From positions 4,682,961 to 4,746,960 of the forward strand of contig DS990592.1 in assembly GCA_000155695.1 (NCBI GenBank): 64,000 nt of DNA. The letters are read 5' to 3'. The notes beneath the pieces were generated by a model, which had not been told where the DNA came from, made no database searches, and saw only the letters and a list, made by a program, of their open reading frames with translations. This stretch comes from Verrucomicrobiia bacterium DG1235. Its GTDB lineage: Bacteria > Verrucomicrobiota > Verrucomicrobiia > Opitutales > Opitutaceae. Position 1 is the first letter of the stretch, and every line of letters starts with the position of its first letter. Positions 52,035-60,228 of this stretch are shown piece by piece. The translations under genes were made by a program, and so were the position numbers.

Positions 52035-52751
52035 TTAGCTTAGGTCGAAGAGGAGGGTTTGGGTTTGGGTGGTGGATTTTAGGTGGAGGGTTGCGGGGCC
52101 GGTGAGGTAGGCGGCGTCGCCGGAGTGGAGGGTTTGGCCGTTGACCTCGAGGGTTCCTTCGGCGAGGTGGAGCCAGGCGTGGCGATTTTCTGCTAGATTG
52201 TATTCGATTTCTTGGGATGGTTCGAGGCGGGCAAGGGAGAGGTCGGCGTCTTGGTGAATGGCGATGGAGTTGTCGCGGCCGGATTTGGAGGCGGCGAGGT
52301 GCCAAGCGCCGGTGGGGGCTTCGGCTAGGGAGCGTTCGGCGTAGCGGGGGGCGACGCCTTTTTGGTCGGGCTGTATCCAGATTTGCAGGAGGTGGACGGC
52401 TTCGTCGGGCGAGGGGTTGAACTCGCTGTGCTGGACGCCGGTGCCGGCGGCCATGTACTGGAAGTCACCGGGGCGGATGACGCGGCCGTTGCCCATGGAG
52501 TCTTTGTGTTCGAGTTGGCCGGAGAGGACGTAGGTGATGATTTCCATGTCCTGGTGGGGGTGGGTGCCGAAGCCTTTGGTGGGCATGACGATGTCGTCGT
52601 TGATGACGCGGAGTGAGCGGAATCCCATCCACTCGGGGTCGTAGTAGCTGGCGAAGCTGAAGCTGTGGTAGGATTCGAGCCAGCCGTGGTTGGCGTGGCC
52701 GCGCTGGTTTGATCTGCGTATGTTGAGGGTGGCGGTGTCTGTTTTGTTCAT
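52035..52751 (-). CDS. Pirin family protein
   Basis: This is a 238-residue two-cupin pirin. The N-terminal cupin shows the metal-ligand pattern GFGTHPHQDMEIITYVLSGQLEHKDS and GTGVQHSEFN typical of quercetinase-like pirins, and the C-terminal cupin follows from about residue 150. Some pirins oxidise quercetin and others bind regulators, so the reaction is not assigned. It is divergent from a LysR gene and upstream of doxX, an arrangement often seen with pirin genes under LysR control. Confidence 0.9.
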   Translation of the reverse strand: MNKTDTATLNIRRSNQRGHANHGWLESYHSFSFASYYDPEWMGFRSLRVINDDIVMPTKGFGTHPHQDMEIITYVLSGQLEHKDSMGNGRVIRPGDFQYMAAGTGVQHSEFNPSPDEAVHLLQIWIQPDQKGVAPRYAERSLAEAPTGAWHLAASKSGRDNSIAIHQDADLSLARLEPSQEIEYNLAENRHAWLHLAEGTLEVNGQTLHSGDAAYLTGPATLHLKSTTQTQTLLFDLS

Positions 52752-52861
52752 GGACGCAGTATGCCATGGGGGGAGCGTTTTAGGGAAAGACTATGATTCT
52801 TGCCTGAGCATGCGTTTTAGTTATGGTTGGCGGGATGGGTGAATTGGTTTTAGTTTTTGCC

Positions 52862-52887
52862 CACGAATAACACGAATTTGCACGAAT
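52862..52887. repeat. Three CACGAAT direct repeats
   Basis: Three CACGAAT units with starts spaced 9 and 10 bp lie in the region between the pirin and LysR genes. The type is common as short interspersed intergenic sequence in environmental bacteria. Confidence 0.55.
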
Positions 52888-52927
52888 GGTTTTTGAGAAG
52901 AATAGGATGTTGTTGGTTGGGTGGGAG

Positions 52928-52962
52928 AAACAGGATCCGCTGCTCGGGCAGGATGGTCGCGA
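52928..52962. repeat. Degenerate copy of the CAGGATCCGCTGCGCGGGCAGGAT repeat
   Basis: AAACAGGATCCGCTGCTCGG followed by GCAGGATGGTCGCGATGG resembles the better copies at 53946 and 56713. Confidence 0.45.
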
Positions 52963-53018
52963 TGGATCGGTAGGATGGTTGTGATTGGTGTCGTAGTATT
53001 TATTTTTTGGATATTGTT

Positions 53019-53900
53019 ATGGAGCTGAGGCATTTGAGGTATTTTATTGAGGTGGCGTTGGAGGAGAATGTGACGCGGGCGGCGGAGAAGCTGCATGTGT
53101 CGCAACCGGCTTTGAGTCGGCAGGTGCGGGACTTGGAGGAGGAGCTGGGCTTTGCCTTGCTGGAGCGGAGCGCGAAGTCGGTTTCGCTGACGGAGGCGGG
53201 CCGGGTGTTTTTGGATGAGGCGAGCGCGGTGCTGGAGCGTTTGGAGGTGGGGGTGGCGGCAGCTCGAGCGGCGGCGGAAGACGGGAGCGGGGAGATTCAC
53301 GTGGGCTATGCTCCGTCGCTGACGGTGAAGATCTTGCCGCCGACGATTCGGGCGTTTCAGGCGGAGTACCCGAAGGTGAAGGTGAAGCTTTATGATATGT
53401 CGACTGAGGAGATGCTGGATGGGTTGAGGAGCGGGAAGTTGGATTTTGCGTTTATGTTGGAGAGCAAAGTGAAGACTTTGGCGTCGTTTTTGTTTCGGCC
53501 GCTAAAGCGGGAGGCGATTCGGCTAGGCGTGGGGAGGGATCATGCTTGGGCGAGTGGTGGGCCGGTAAAGGTGAAGGACTTGAAGCGGGAGGCTTTGGTT
53601 GGCTATAATTTGAGCGAGTATCCGGAATATGGGGACTTGTTGGGGAAGGTTTTGCGCCCGGCGGGGATGCGGGTGAAGCTGGCGGAGGAGCATGAGAGTG
53701 TGAGCAGCTTGGTGGCGGCGATTGAGGCGGGTATGGGAGTGGGGGTGGTAACGGAGTCGCTGAGTTGCGTGGCGGGAGGACGGGTGTGTTTGCTGGACTT
53801 GGATCCGGATCCGGAGGCTTTGGTGGTGGGGATCGCGTGGCGGGAGCGGAAGCTGTTGGCGAAGGAGTCGGCGTTTTTGGAGATGGCGGAGGGGGTGTGA
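53019..53900 (+). CDS. LysR family transcriptional regulator
   Basis: The ATG at 53019 was chosen over the upstream TTG (53007) because it gives the typical LysR start MELRHLRYFIEVALEE. The 293-residue product has the HTH (ENVTRAAEKLHVSQPALSRQVRDLEEELGFALL), the usual linker helix, and an effector-binding domain (IHVGYAPSLTVKILPPTIRAFQAEYPKVKV). It is divergent from the pirin-doxX pair and probably controls it, perhaps in response to an aromatic or redox signal. The effector is not identifiable. Confidence 0.92.
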   Translation: MELRHLRYFIEVALEENVTRAAEKLHVSQPALSRQVRDLEEELGFALLERSAKSVSLTEAGRVFLDEASAVLERLEVGVAAARAAAEDGSGEIHVGYAPSLTVKILPPTIRAFQAEYPKVKVKLYDMSTEEMLDGLRSGKLDFAFMLESKVKTLASFLFRPLKREAIRLGVGRDHAWASGGPVKVKDLKREALVGYNLSEYPEYGDLLGKVLRPAGMRVKLAEEHESVSSLVAAIEAGMGVGVVTESLSCVAGGRVCLLDLDPDPEALVVGIAWRERKLLAKESAFLEMAEGV

Positions 53901-54229
53901 TTTGAATTATGAGGGATTGTTTTGGGTTTTGGGCGCTGGGAGAATTAACAGGAATCCGCTGCGCGGGCAGGATCGCCTTCGGCGAGCAGGATTTTTTGGG
54001 TGGGGAGTTGGAAGATGAGTTGGGAGTGGGCGAAGGTTGATGGGAATTTGGTAGCGCTTTTTTGGCCACAAATAGGCGTGAATATCAGGCCGATGGAGGA
54101 ACTTCGCTATAGCGAAGTCGGTTTTAGGATTCGGAATTGCGGGTAGGAGTAGGATTGGGATGGGGGATGTGAGCTTGGGTGAGATTTTTTGTAACGGATA
54201 AGGGTGGGGGGAGTAGCCTTTTGGTAGTT
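53901..54229. other. Intergenic region with a repeat copy and no gene
   Basis: This 329-bp gap holds the repeat copy at 53946-53997 and a degenerate run GGCCACAAATAGGCGTGAAT at about 54063. No gene, sigma-54 element or clear promoter was recognised. Confidence 0.4.
53946..53997. repeat. Uninterrupted copy of the CCGCTGCGCGGGCAGGAT repeat
   Basis: TTAACAGGAATCCGCTGCGC, GGGCAGGATCGCC, a short CGCC-TTC-GGCG hairpin, then AGCAGGATTTTTT. The hairpin followed by T residues could also act as a terminator after the LysR gene. A second copy at 56713 carries a 60-bp insertion. Confidence 0.6.
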
Positions 54230-56635
54230 ATGCTCTCTGATCTTCTTCTTTCTTTTCGTCAGCTTCAGAAATCTCGTGGGTTTGCGATTGTCGCGATCCT
54301 AACGCTTGCGGTGGGAATCGGTTCGGTGACGACGATTTTTTCCACCTTGCGGGCCTTGGTTTTGGAGCCGTTTGACTACCCTGAAGCGGATCGAATGGTG
54401 CAGGTGTGGTCGGGGGACTATTGGCCGCTTTCGCCGGCGGACTACCTGGATTTGCATGAGCAGATGGACTCGTTTGAGCGTTTCGGTGTGTATAACCCTC
54501 AGTCTTTTAATGTGGGGGCGGAGAATGCTCTGGCGGTTCAGGGAGCGGTAAGCACGGCGGGCGTTTTGGAGTCGTTTGGGATTAGGCCGAGAGAGGGGCG
54601 TTGGCTGGTGGAGACAGATGAGCTCGAGGGAGCTGAACCAGTTGCGGTGATAAGCTATGGATTGTGGCAGGGGTACTTTGGGGCTCGCGAGGGAATGGTC
54701 GGCAGTACCATTCGCTTAAACGGCGGGAACGCGACGGTGGTGGGAATCATGCCGGAGAGTTTTGAGTTCGCGGGGCCTTGGATACGGACGGAGGACTGCA
54801 AGGTGTGGCTGCCGATGCGGATTCCGGAGGATCAGCGGGACATGCGGGATGGCCATTGGTTGTGTGGCGTGGCGCGGCTGAAGGAAGGGGTATCGGTCGA
54901 GGCGGCGGACGCGGAGGTGAAGGGAATCGGGGTTCGGTTGAGCGAGCTGTATCCAAATAGTAACTTCAGCAAGAAGTTCCTGGTGCGGTCTTTGCATTTC
55001 GAGATGACGCGGGATGTGGGGGAGCAGGTTTGGCTTTTGTTTGCGGCGGTCGGCTTGGTGCTGCTGGTGGCGTGTTCGAATGTGGCGAGCATGTTGCTGT
55101 CGCGCGGGGCGCAGCGTCAGGGTGAGTATGCGGTGCGCGTGGCTCTGGGGGCGACGAAGGGGAACTTGTTTCGCCTGGCATTGGCGGAGAGTCTGGTGTT
55201 GGCACTTGCGGGGGCGGCGCTTGGCTTGGCCCTTGCTTATGGGGGGAACGAGGTGATGAAGGCGATTTCGCCGGTGAGCGTGGCGCGGAAGGCGGCGATG
55301 GTTTTGGATGGGCCTGTGATTGGCTTTGCGTTGGCGGCGACGGTGGTGACGGCGTTTCTGGCGGGACTACCGCCGGTGTTCGCTGTCCTGAAGACTTCGA
55401 TCGCTACGATTATCCGCAATGACGCGCGTGGTTCGGTGGGGTCGCGGTCTCGCAACTTCATGTTGCGCGGTTTGGTGATCGGTCAGGTGGCGCTAGCGTT
55501 TGTATTGGCGAATGGGGCGGCATTGTTTTCGGCGAGTTATTATGAGCTGTTGAAGGAGAACGAGCTTTTGACGACGGATGAGGTTTTGACTGCGAAGGTG
55601 TCGTTGCAGGGCGATACGTATCAGGAAAATGAGGACAGGGTGCGTATCTGGGAGGAAATTAAGGAGCGTTTGGCTGCGTTGCCGGGGGTTCGCTTTGCGG
55701 GGATAACGTCGAAGCTGCCGCTAGAGGGCGGAAACAATACCAATGGCTTGGTGAACGACGAGGTTTACGATGCGAGCCAGCAGCGGACGAGCATTGAGCG
55801 CTCTTCGATTACTGAGAATTATTTCGAGGCGATGGGCTTGAGGCTACTGCAGGGAAGGAAGCTGCAGCCTAGCGACGCGATGACCGAGGAGGGGCAGCTC
55901 GGCGTGGTGGTGAATCGGGCGTTTGTGGAGAAGGCGTGGCCGGACAAGAATCCGTTGGGCGAGTTGATTCGGGCGAACCAGGAGAGCGATCCTTGGTATC
56001 GGGCTACGGTGGTTGGCGTGGTGGAAGACGTGAAGCAATGGGGCGCTCGAGCGGAGGTGCAGCCGGAAATGTACACGACGCCGGAGAGGCATTGGGGGAC
56101 GCGGATCAATTTGGTAGTGCGGGCGGAAGGGTCTGCGGCTGGCTTGGCCCAAGGCTTGCGTGAGGTGATGGCGGAGGTGAATCCGGAGCTAGCTTTGGAG
56201 GATGTGCGTACGTTGCGACAGGTAGTGGAGGACGGAACGGCTGGGGAGCGGACGATGGCGGGTATGGTGAACGTATTTATGGCGGTGGCTTTGGGGTTGG
56301 TGGCGGTGGGGCTGTACGGGACTTTGTCTTACCACATCTTGCTGCGGACGCGGGAGATTGGCGTACGGAAGGCTTTGGGAGCTCGGGAGGCGGACGTGTG
56401 GCGTTTGGTTTACCGTCAGGGGGCGATTTGGGTCGGAGTTGGTTTGGCGATAGGACTGGGCGGTAGTTACGCTCTTACTAAGGTGTTGGAGTCGGTCGTT
56501 TATGGAATGGATGGCTTGTCGCTGGGGAACTTGATCGGGGCGGGCGCGGTGATCGTGATGGCGTCGGTGGTGGCGTGCTGGGTACCGGCGCGGAAGGCGT
56601 CGCGGTTGGATCCGCTGGAGGCTTTGGGGATGTAG
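54230..56635 (+). CDS. MacB/FtsX-type ABC transporter permease
   Basis: The ATG at 54230 gives a typical start MLSDLLLSFRQLQKSRGFAIVAILTLAVGIG. The 801-residue product has an N-terminal membrane helix, a periplasmic MacB core domain (about residues 50-250), three helices in the FtsX pattern (about 265-400, LLVACSNVASMLLSRGAQRQGEYAVRVALGAT), a second periplasmic domain and a second FtsX block (about 670-800). This duplicated layout with no ATPase gene adjacent matches the orphan permeases common in Acidobacteria and Verrucomicrobia. The substrate is unknown. Confidence 0.9.
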   Translation: MLSDLLLSFRQLQKSRGFAIVAILTLAVGIGSVTTIFSTLRALVLEPFDYPEADRMVQVWSGDYWPLSPADYLDLHEQMDSFERFGVYNPQSFNVGAENALAVQGAVSTAGVLESFGIRPREGRWLVETDELEGAEPVAVISYGLWQGYFGAREGMVGSTIRLNGGNATVVGIMPESFEFAGPWIRTEDCKVWLPMRIPEDQRDMRDGHWLCGVARLKEGVSVEAADAEVKGIGVRLSELYPNSNFSKKFLVRSLHFEMTRDVGEQVWLLFAAVGLVLLVACSNVASMLLSRGAQRQGEYAVRVALGATKGNLFRLALAESLVLALAGAALGLALAYGGNEVMKAISPVSVARKAAMVLDGPVIGFALAATVVTAFLAGLPPVFAVLKTSIATIIRNDARGSVGSRSRNFMLRGLVIGQVALAFVLANGAALFSASYYELLKENELLTTDEVLTAKVSLQGDTYQENEDRVRIWEEIKERLAALPGVRFAGITSKLPLEGGNNTNGLVNDEVYDASQQRTSIERSSITENYFEAMGLRLLQGRKLQPSDAMTEEGQLGVVVNRAFVEKAWPDKNPLGELIRANQESDPWYRATVVGVVEDVKQWGARAEVQPEMYTTPERHWGTRINLVVRAEGSAAGLAQGLREVMAEVNPELALEDVRTLRQVVEDGTAGERTMAGMVNVFMAVALGLVAVGLYGTLSYHILLRTREIGVRKALGAREADVWRLVYRQGAIWVGVGLAIGLGGSYALTKVLESVVYGMDGLSLGNLIGAGAVIVMASVVACWVPARKASRLDPLEALGM

Positions 56636-56712
56636 GGTTTTGGTTTTTTTGGTGCGTTTGAGGGGATCAGAGATGAAGGGTTGAGGGTGGTGGGGGCTTG
56701 GGAGTTATTTTC

Positions 56713-56828
56713 TTAACAGGGATCCGCTGCGCGGGCTCCTCCTTCGCTCAAGCTTCCACCTTCGCCATGGCTTTGGCGGACATGTCGGCGGACGAGAGGA
56801 TCGCCTGCGGCGAGCAGGATTTTTTTTG
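56713..56828. repeat. Copy of the repeat split by a 60-bp insertion
   Basis: The start (TTAACAGGGATCCGCTGCGC then GGGC) and the end (AGGATCGCCTGCGGCGAGCA then GGATTTTTTTT) match the uninterrupted copy at 53946. The 60 bases at 56737-56796 interrupt it exactly. The inserted tract contains CCATGGCTTTGGCGG and GACATGTCGGCGGAC units and resembles another interspersed sequence family. Confidence 0.6.
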
Positions 56829-56882
56829 GGGGTGCTGTAACCTTGTGGGGTTGGGAAAGTAGTCTATTTGTGAACGATAGCG

Positions 56883-57464
56883 TTGAAGCAAGTGGACACG
56901 GAAGAAGACAATAGGCTGATGATGGCGGTGAAGGCCGGCGATCTGGATGGAATTGGGACTTTGTTTGAGAAGTATCATGTGGCGCTGGTTGGATTCTTTC
57001 GGCGTATGGGCGGGCAGAGCCAGCTTAGCGAGGACCTGGCTCAGGAAACGTTTTGGCGGATTCTTCGCTATCGGAAAACTTATGATTCTCGGCGGCCGTT
57101 TCGCGCCTGGATGTATCAGATAGCCCGAAATATAATGTATGACCAAGCGAAGAAGAACGCATCTGCCAGTCGGGTTTTCGATGATCGTATCGAGCTCGAG
57201 CCCGAACGATTTGCCGAGCCTGATTGTGATGTGGAGAAGGAGGTCGAGCGATCGGACAATAAGCAGCTTTTGCGGCAGGCTCTCGGAAAGCTGCCTGAGG
57301 AGAAGCGGGAGCTGATTGTGATGTGTCGTTTCGAGGAGCTGCCGTATGCTGAGATTGCTCCAATCTTTGGCTGCAGCGTGGGAACTTTAAAAGTGAGGCT
57401 CTTTAGAGCTTTGCAGGAATTGAAAGATGTTTTTGTAGAATTGGGAGGAGAGAAAGCAGTATGA
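56883..57464 (+). CDS. ECF-type RNA polymerase sigma factor
   Basis: This 193-residue sigma factor starts at TTG 56883; the next possible start in frame is GTG 56892, because a stop lies at 56871. Region 2 (LFEKYHVALVGFFRRMGGQSQLSEDLAQETFWRILRYRKTY) and region 4 (YAEIAPIFGCSVGTLKVRLFRALQELK) are clear. It overlaps the next gene by 4 bp, and that gene encodes a membrane protein that is the probable anti-sigma factor. A different sigma type, fused to a TonB domain, lies at 48442. Confidence 0.9.
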   Translation: MKQVDTEEDNRLMMAVKAGDLDGIGTLFEKYHVALVGFFRRMGGQSQLSEDLAQETFWRILRYRKTYDSRRPFRAWMYQIARNIMYDQAKKNASASRVFDDRIELEPERFAEPDCDVEKEVERSDNKQLLRQALGKLPEEKRELIVMCRFEELPYAEIAPIFGCSVGTLKVRLFRALQELKDVFVELGGEKAV

Positions 57465-58228
57465 ACGAGAAAGAGATGAAGGCATTTGTAGACCGCTTGC
57501 GGGCTTCGAATGAGCCTATTGGGATCGATGAAAACTTGTCTGACGAAGAACAGCAGCTTGCTGCGATTTGGGATGACTTGGGAGAGCTCAAAGAGCCAGA
57601 GGCTGTCGACAATGGGCTTGTATCCGATTTCCAAGACAAGTTGGACGCGTATCGTCTTGGGTGGGATGCTGCTTTGGATAAGGAAGGCGTAGGAGAGGCT
57701 AGCTCGGAGAGACGTCGCTCGCCGTTTTGGTCGGTAGTGAGCTACGGCTTGGTGGCGGGAGCGGCGGCGGTTTTCGCCTTGGCTGGATTCGTGGCGCATT
57801 CGTATATGGAACGGACGGATACGCTGCAGGCTGAGTTAAGGGCGACTCAAGAGACCTTGGCTTTGTCTTTGCTGGATGAGTCTTCGGCTTCGAAGCGTCT
57901 GGCGGGATTGGCGACTGTTTCGAAGATCAGCGAGCCGAGCGAGCAACTGCGAAAATCGGTGGTCCATGCATTTGATACGGATGCGAATATCAATGTGCGT
58001 CTTGCTGCGGTGGCTGCTTTGCAGGCTTTGCCGCGCGAAGAGGCGCTGGCTGTGCTTTTAGAGAGAATGGAGAAGGAGGCGTCGCCGATCGTGCAGTTGG
58101 AGATTTTAAGGCAGGTATTGAATCTTGTGGAAGAGGGATCGCAGGATGAGCTGGTAGAGCGGCTGGAGGCGATGCCGATGGAGCCAAGGGTTAAGACCTT
58201 TTGGGATGCAAATAATCAACGTATTTAG
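57461..58228 (+). CDS. Probable membrane anti-sigma factor with HEAT-like repeats
   Basis: The 255-residue product has a cytoplasmic N-terminal part (residues 1-85), one membrane helix (about 87-113, FWSVVSYGLVAGAAAVFALAGFVAHSY), and a C-terminal part with HEAT-like helical pairs (NVRLAAVAALQALPREEALAVLLERME). No zinc-binding anti-sigma motif is visible. Overlap with the sigma factor gene and the single membrane span support an anti-sigma role, which is inferred and not shown by a known domain. Confidence 0.72.
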   Translation: MNEKEMKAFVDRLRASNEPIGIDENLSDEEQQLAAIWDDLGELKEPEAVDNGLVSDFQDKLDAYRLGWDAALDKEGVGEASSERRRSPFWSVVSYGLVAGAAAVFALAGFVAHSYMERTDTLQAELRATQETLALSLLDESSASKRLAGLATVSKISEPSEQLRKSVVHAFDTDANINVRLAAVAALQALPREEALAVLLERMEKEASPIVQLEILRQVLNLVEEGSQDELVERLEAMPMEPRVKTFWDANNQRI

Positions 58229-58243
58229 AAAGTGGATATTAAT

Positions 58244-58999
58244 ATGAAAAATTTAAGATACATATGGGTTTTGGCCGCGTGTGCGGCAGGTTTTTTAGCA
58301 AGTGTTCGGGCGGACGAGATTTGGCTGGAGAACCGCAGAACGGAAATAGATCTAGGCGATGCTTTGGATATTCTAGTAGTGGTGGATTCTTCGGAGGGGG
58401 ATTTGAAGATAGTCGGAGAAGATCGGCCGTCGATAGAGGTAATTGTGGATAAGTTTTCCTCGTTTGACGAGGATCGAAATCGAGCGAAGGTGGATGTTGA
58501 TTTCGAGGAGGGCATTTTTCGTTTGAAGACGTTTAAGGATTTGAAGGAGTCTGACCTGACGCTTCTTGTTCCGAGGTCTGTATCGCTGCGTCTTCGCACG
58601 CGGGATGGGGATATCGTAATAAGCTCGATTGATAGAGAGATCGAGTTGACGGCGATCGATGGAGATATTTTGTTGGAGGACGTAAGCGGTGGAATCGTGG
58701 CAAACACGGTTGATGGAGATATTCGTATTGAATTATCAAATACGAAATTAGTTAACCCTATTTCCTTAGCGACAGTGGATGGCGATGTAGTAATGATTGC
58801 TCCGAAATCATTGGGAGCGACGATATCCGCATCGACGATTGACGGGGAATTCGATTCAGAGCTTTCGATTCAGCGGAGAGGTAAGAAGGGCGGATTCGGA
58901 GGATGGGTCGGGGTGACTGTCGATGGAGTTATCGGAGAGGGAGGCCCTTCGATTTCGCTAAAGACAATCGATGGGGACATTCTGATTCGGGTGAAGTAG
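58244..58999 (+). CDS. DUF4097-family secreted beta-repeat protein
   Basis: The ATG at 58244 was chosen over GTG 58232 because it gives a clean signal peptide (MKNLRYIWVLAACAAGFLASVRA). The 251-residue product carries repeated strand motifs of the form TxDGDI (RTRDGDIVI, AIDGDILLED, NTVDGDIRIE, TVDGDVVMI, STIDGEF, KTIDGDILI), characteristic of the DUF4097 beta-repeat family found near ECF sigma factors. It is 15 bp downstream of the probable anti-sigma gene and is likely part of the same stress-response unit. Confidence 0.82.
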   Translation: MKNLRYIWVLAACAAGFLASVRADEIWLENRRTEIDLGDALDILVVVDSSEGDLKIVGEDRPSIEVIVDKFSSFDEDRNRAKVDVDFEEGIFRLKTFKDLKESDLTLLVPRSVSLRLRTRDGDIVISSIDREIELTAIDGDILLEDVSGGIVANTVDGDIRIELSNTKLVNPISLATVDGDVVMIAPKSLGATISASTIDGEFDSELSIQRRGKKGGFGGWVGVTVDGVIGEGGPSISLKTIDGDILIRVK

Positions 59000-59268
59000 T
59001 GAATGAGCTCTAGGCTGTTCGTTGGGATAGCGATCGCTCGGTCTATAGGCTGGTGAGCTCCTTGAACTTGGAGGCTTGGCAGATTTATTTGATTTAGATT
59101 AAGCTAGCAGAATTTGGTTGGCCTCATACAGTTACTGATTGTGCATGCTTAATTCGGTTCTTCGCAGAGTTTGGTATTTTCTCCATGTATCTAGTAGGGA
59201 TAAATAGTATCTGAGAGTAACTACGTATACAAACTTGCTAGTTGTGTTCGTGGCGTTTGAGTTAGGGA

Positions 59269-60228
59269 ATGAATTTAGAGCTCCCTCATTTGCTGCTAGC
59301 TTTTTTAGCCGCTACGATCGTTCATTCTGGCTCTTCTGATGAGATTTCCGATGCGCTGGATTTAGAATCTGATTGGAGTTGGTCCTTCACGCAGGGAAAT
59401 GGATTCGAAGTCACACCTGTCGAATTTGACAGTGGAGTTGGAGGGACAGTTCTTCGAGTTTTTGTACCAGCGGGAGAAAGTGGATTCATATCGACCAATA
59501 ACGTTGATGATCCTAGTGTGCTGCGGTTTCGCTACCAAATAGAAACAGGTGAGGGACCTTGGAGTGCTGGGCCGTATAATTCTCCTTCTCCCATTTTAAC
59601 AAGCGCTGACAAGTTAGGAACTTGGCTTGAGTTTGAATCCGAGCATCGAGAGAGCTCGACTTTGAAGTGGGATTTTGAGTCAATTAATGTTGATCGGGTT
59701 GTTTATTTGGATGAAATAGACATTTTTCCAGGATTTCGATTGGAGAGATCCTTTGAGGGCTTGGCGCTCGATGTTGAGCCCGAACGCGAGTTTTACCAAG
59801 TTGGAGAATGGGTCGACGTAGTCGCGGTTGCAGATCAGGGGCGAAGTTTTCTATTTTGGTCTGATGGGCCGATGCACTCGTCGGCTAGTAGGAATCCTCA
59901 TTGGCAAGGCCGCTTGCCATCGCCTGATAATGGTTCGATGTTTCACCCGGTAAGTGGCGCTAACATAGAAATCGTCGGACTTGCGTTCGTAGTAGAAGAT
60001 GGAGCGTTGGACTTTTCCATTCATGAGGAAAGCGGTGAAGCGCAGAAGGTTTCCCTTTCGGGAGAATCGGGAGGATTCTATTTTGTTACTGAGGAGTCTG
60101 GTTATCTCAGTTATCAAGTAAGAAGCGCTGGCGAGTCGATGGATACGACGACTTCCTTTCGGGAAAAGCACTTCTTCGGATGGAAAGAGATGGAGGATGG
60201 GTTTCGGCGGGTCGGATTTACGAGATGA
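59269..60228 (+). CDS. N-terminal part of a split secreted repeat protein
   Basis: This frame encodes 319 residues with a signal-like N-terminus (LPHLLLAFLAATIVHSGSS), a jelly-roll-like beta domain, and an InlB-B-repeat-like stretch (SFLFWSDGPMHSSA). The end of the frame (HFFGWKEMEDGFRRVGFTR) breaks off within what looks like a repeat motif, while the next frame begins at 60180 and continues the same kind of sequence. A single-base frameshift near 60200-60220 is probable, so this and the following entry are likely one gene. Confidence 0.65.
   Translation: MNLELPHLLLAFLAATIVHSGSSDEISDALDLESDWSWSFTQGNGFEVTPVEFDSGVGGTVLRVFVPAGESGFISTNNVDDPSVLRFRYQIETGEGPWSAGPYNSPSPILTSADKLGTWLEFESEHRESSTLKWDFESINVDRVVYLDEIDIFPGFRLERSFEGLALDVEPEREFYQVGEWVDVVAVADQGRSFLFWSDGPMHSSASRNPHWQGRLPSPDNGSMFHPVSGANIEIVGLAFVVEDGALDFSIHEESGEAQKVSLSGESGGFYFVTEESGYLSYQVRSAGESMDTTTSFREKHFFGWKEMEDGFRRVGFTR

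Larger units (their letters stand above)
52752..53018. promoter_or_regulatory. Divergent regulatory region between pirin and LysR genes, with repeats
   Basis: This 267-bp gap should contain the promoters of both divergent genes and the LysR binding site; no clear T-N11-A dyad was picked out. It also holds three CACGAAT units (52862-52868, 52871-52877, 52881-52887) and a degenerate copy of the CAGGATCCGCTG repeat (52928-52962). Confidence 0.5.

Noticed and set aside
52821..53300. 159-codon minus-strand ORF containing a FVQIRVIRGQ segment
   Set aside because: It overlaps the LysR gene and its recognisable segment is the translation of the CACGAAT repeat tract, not a protein.
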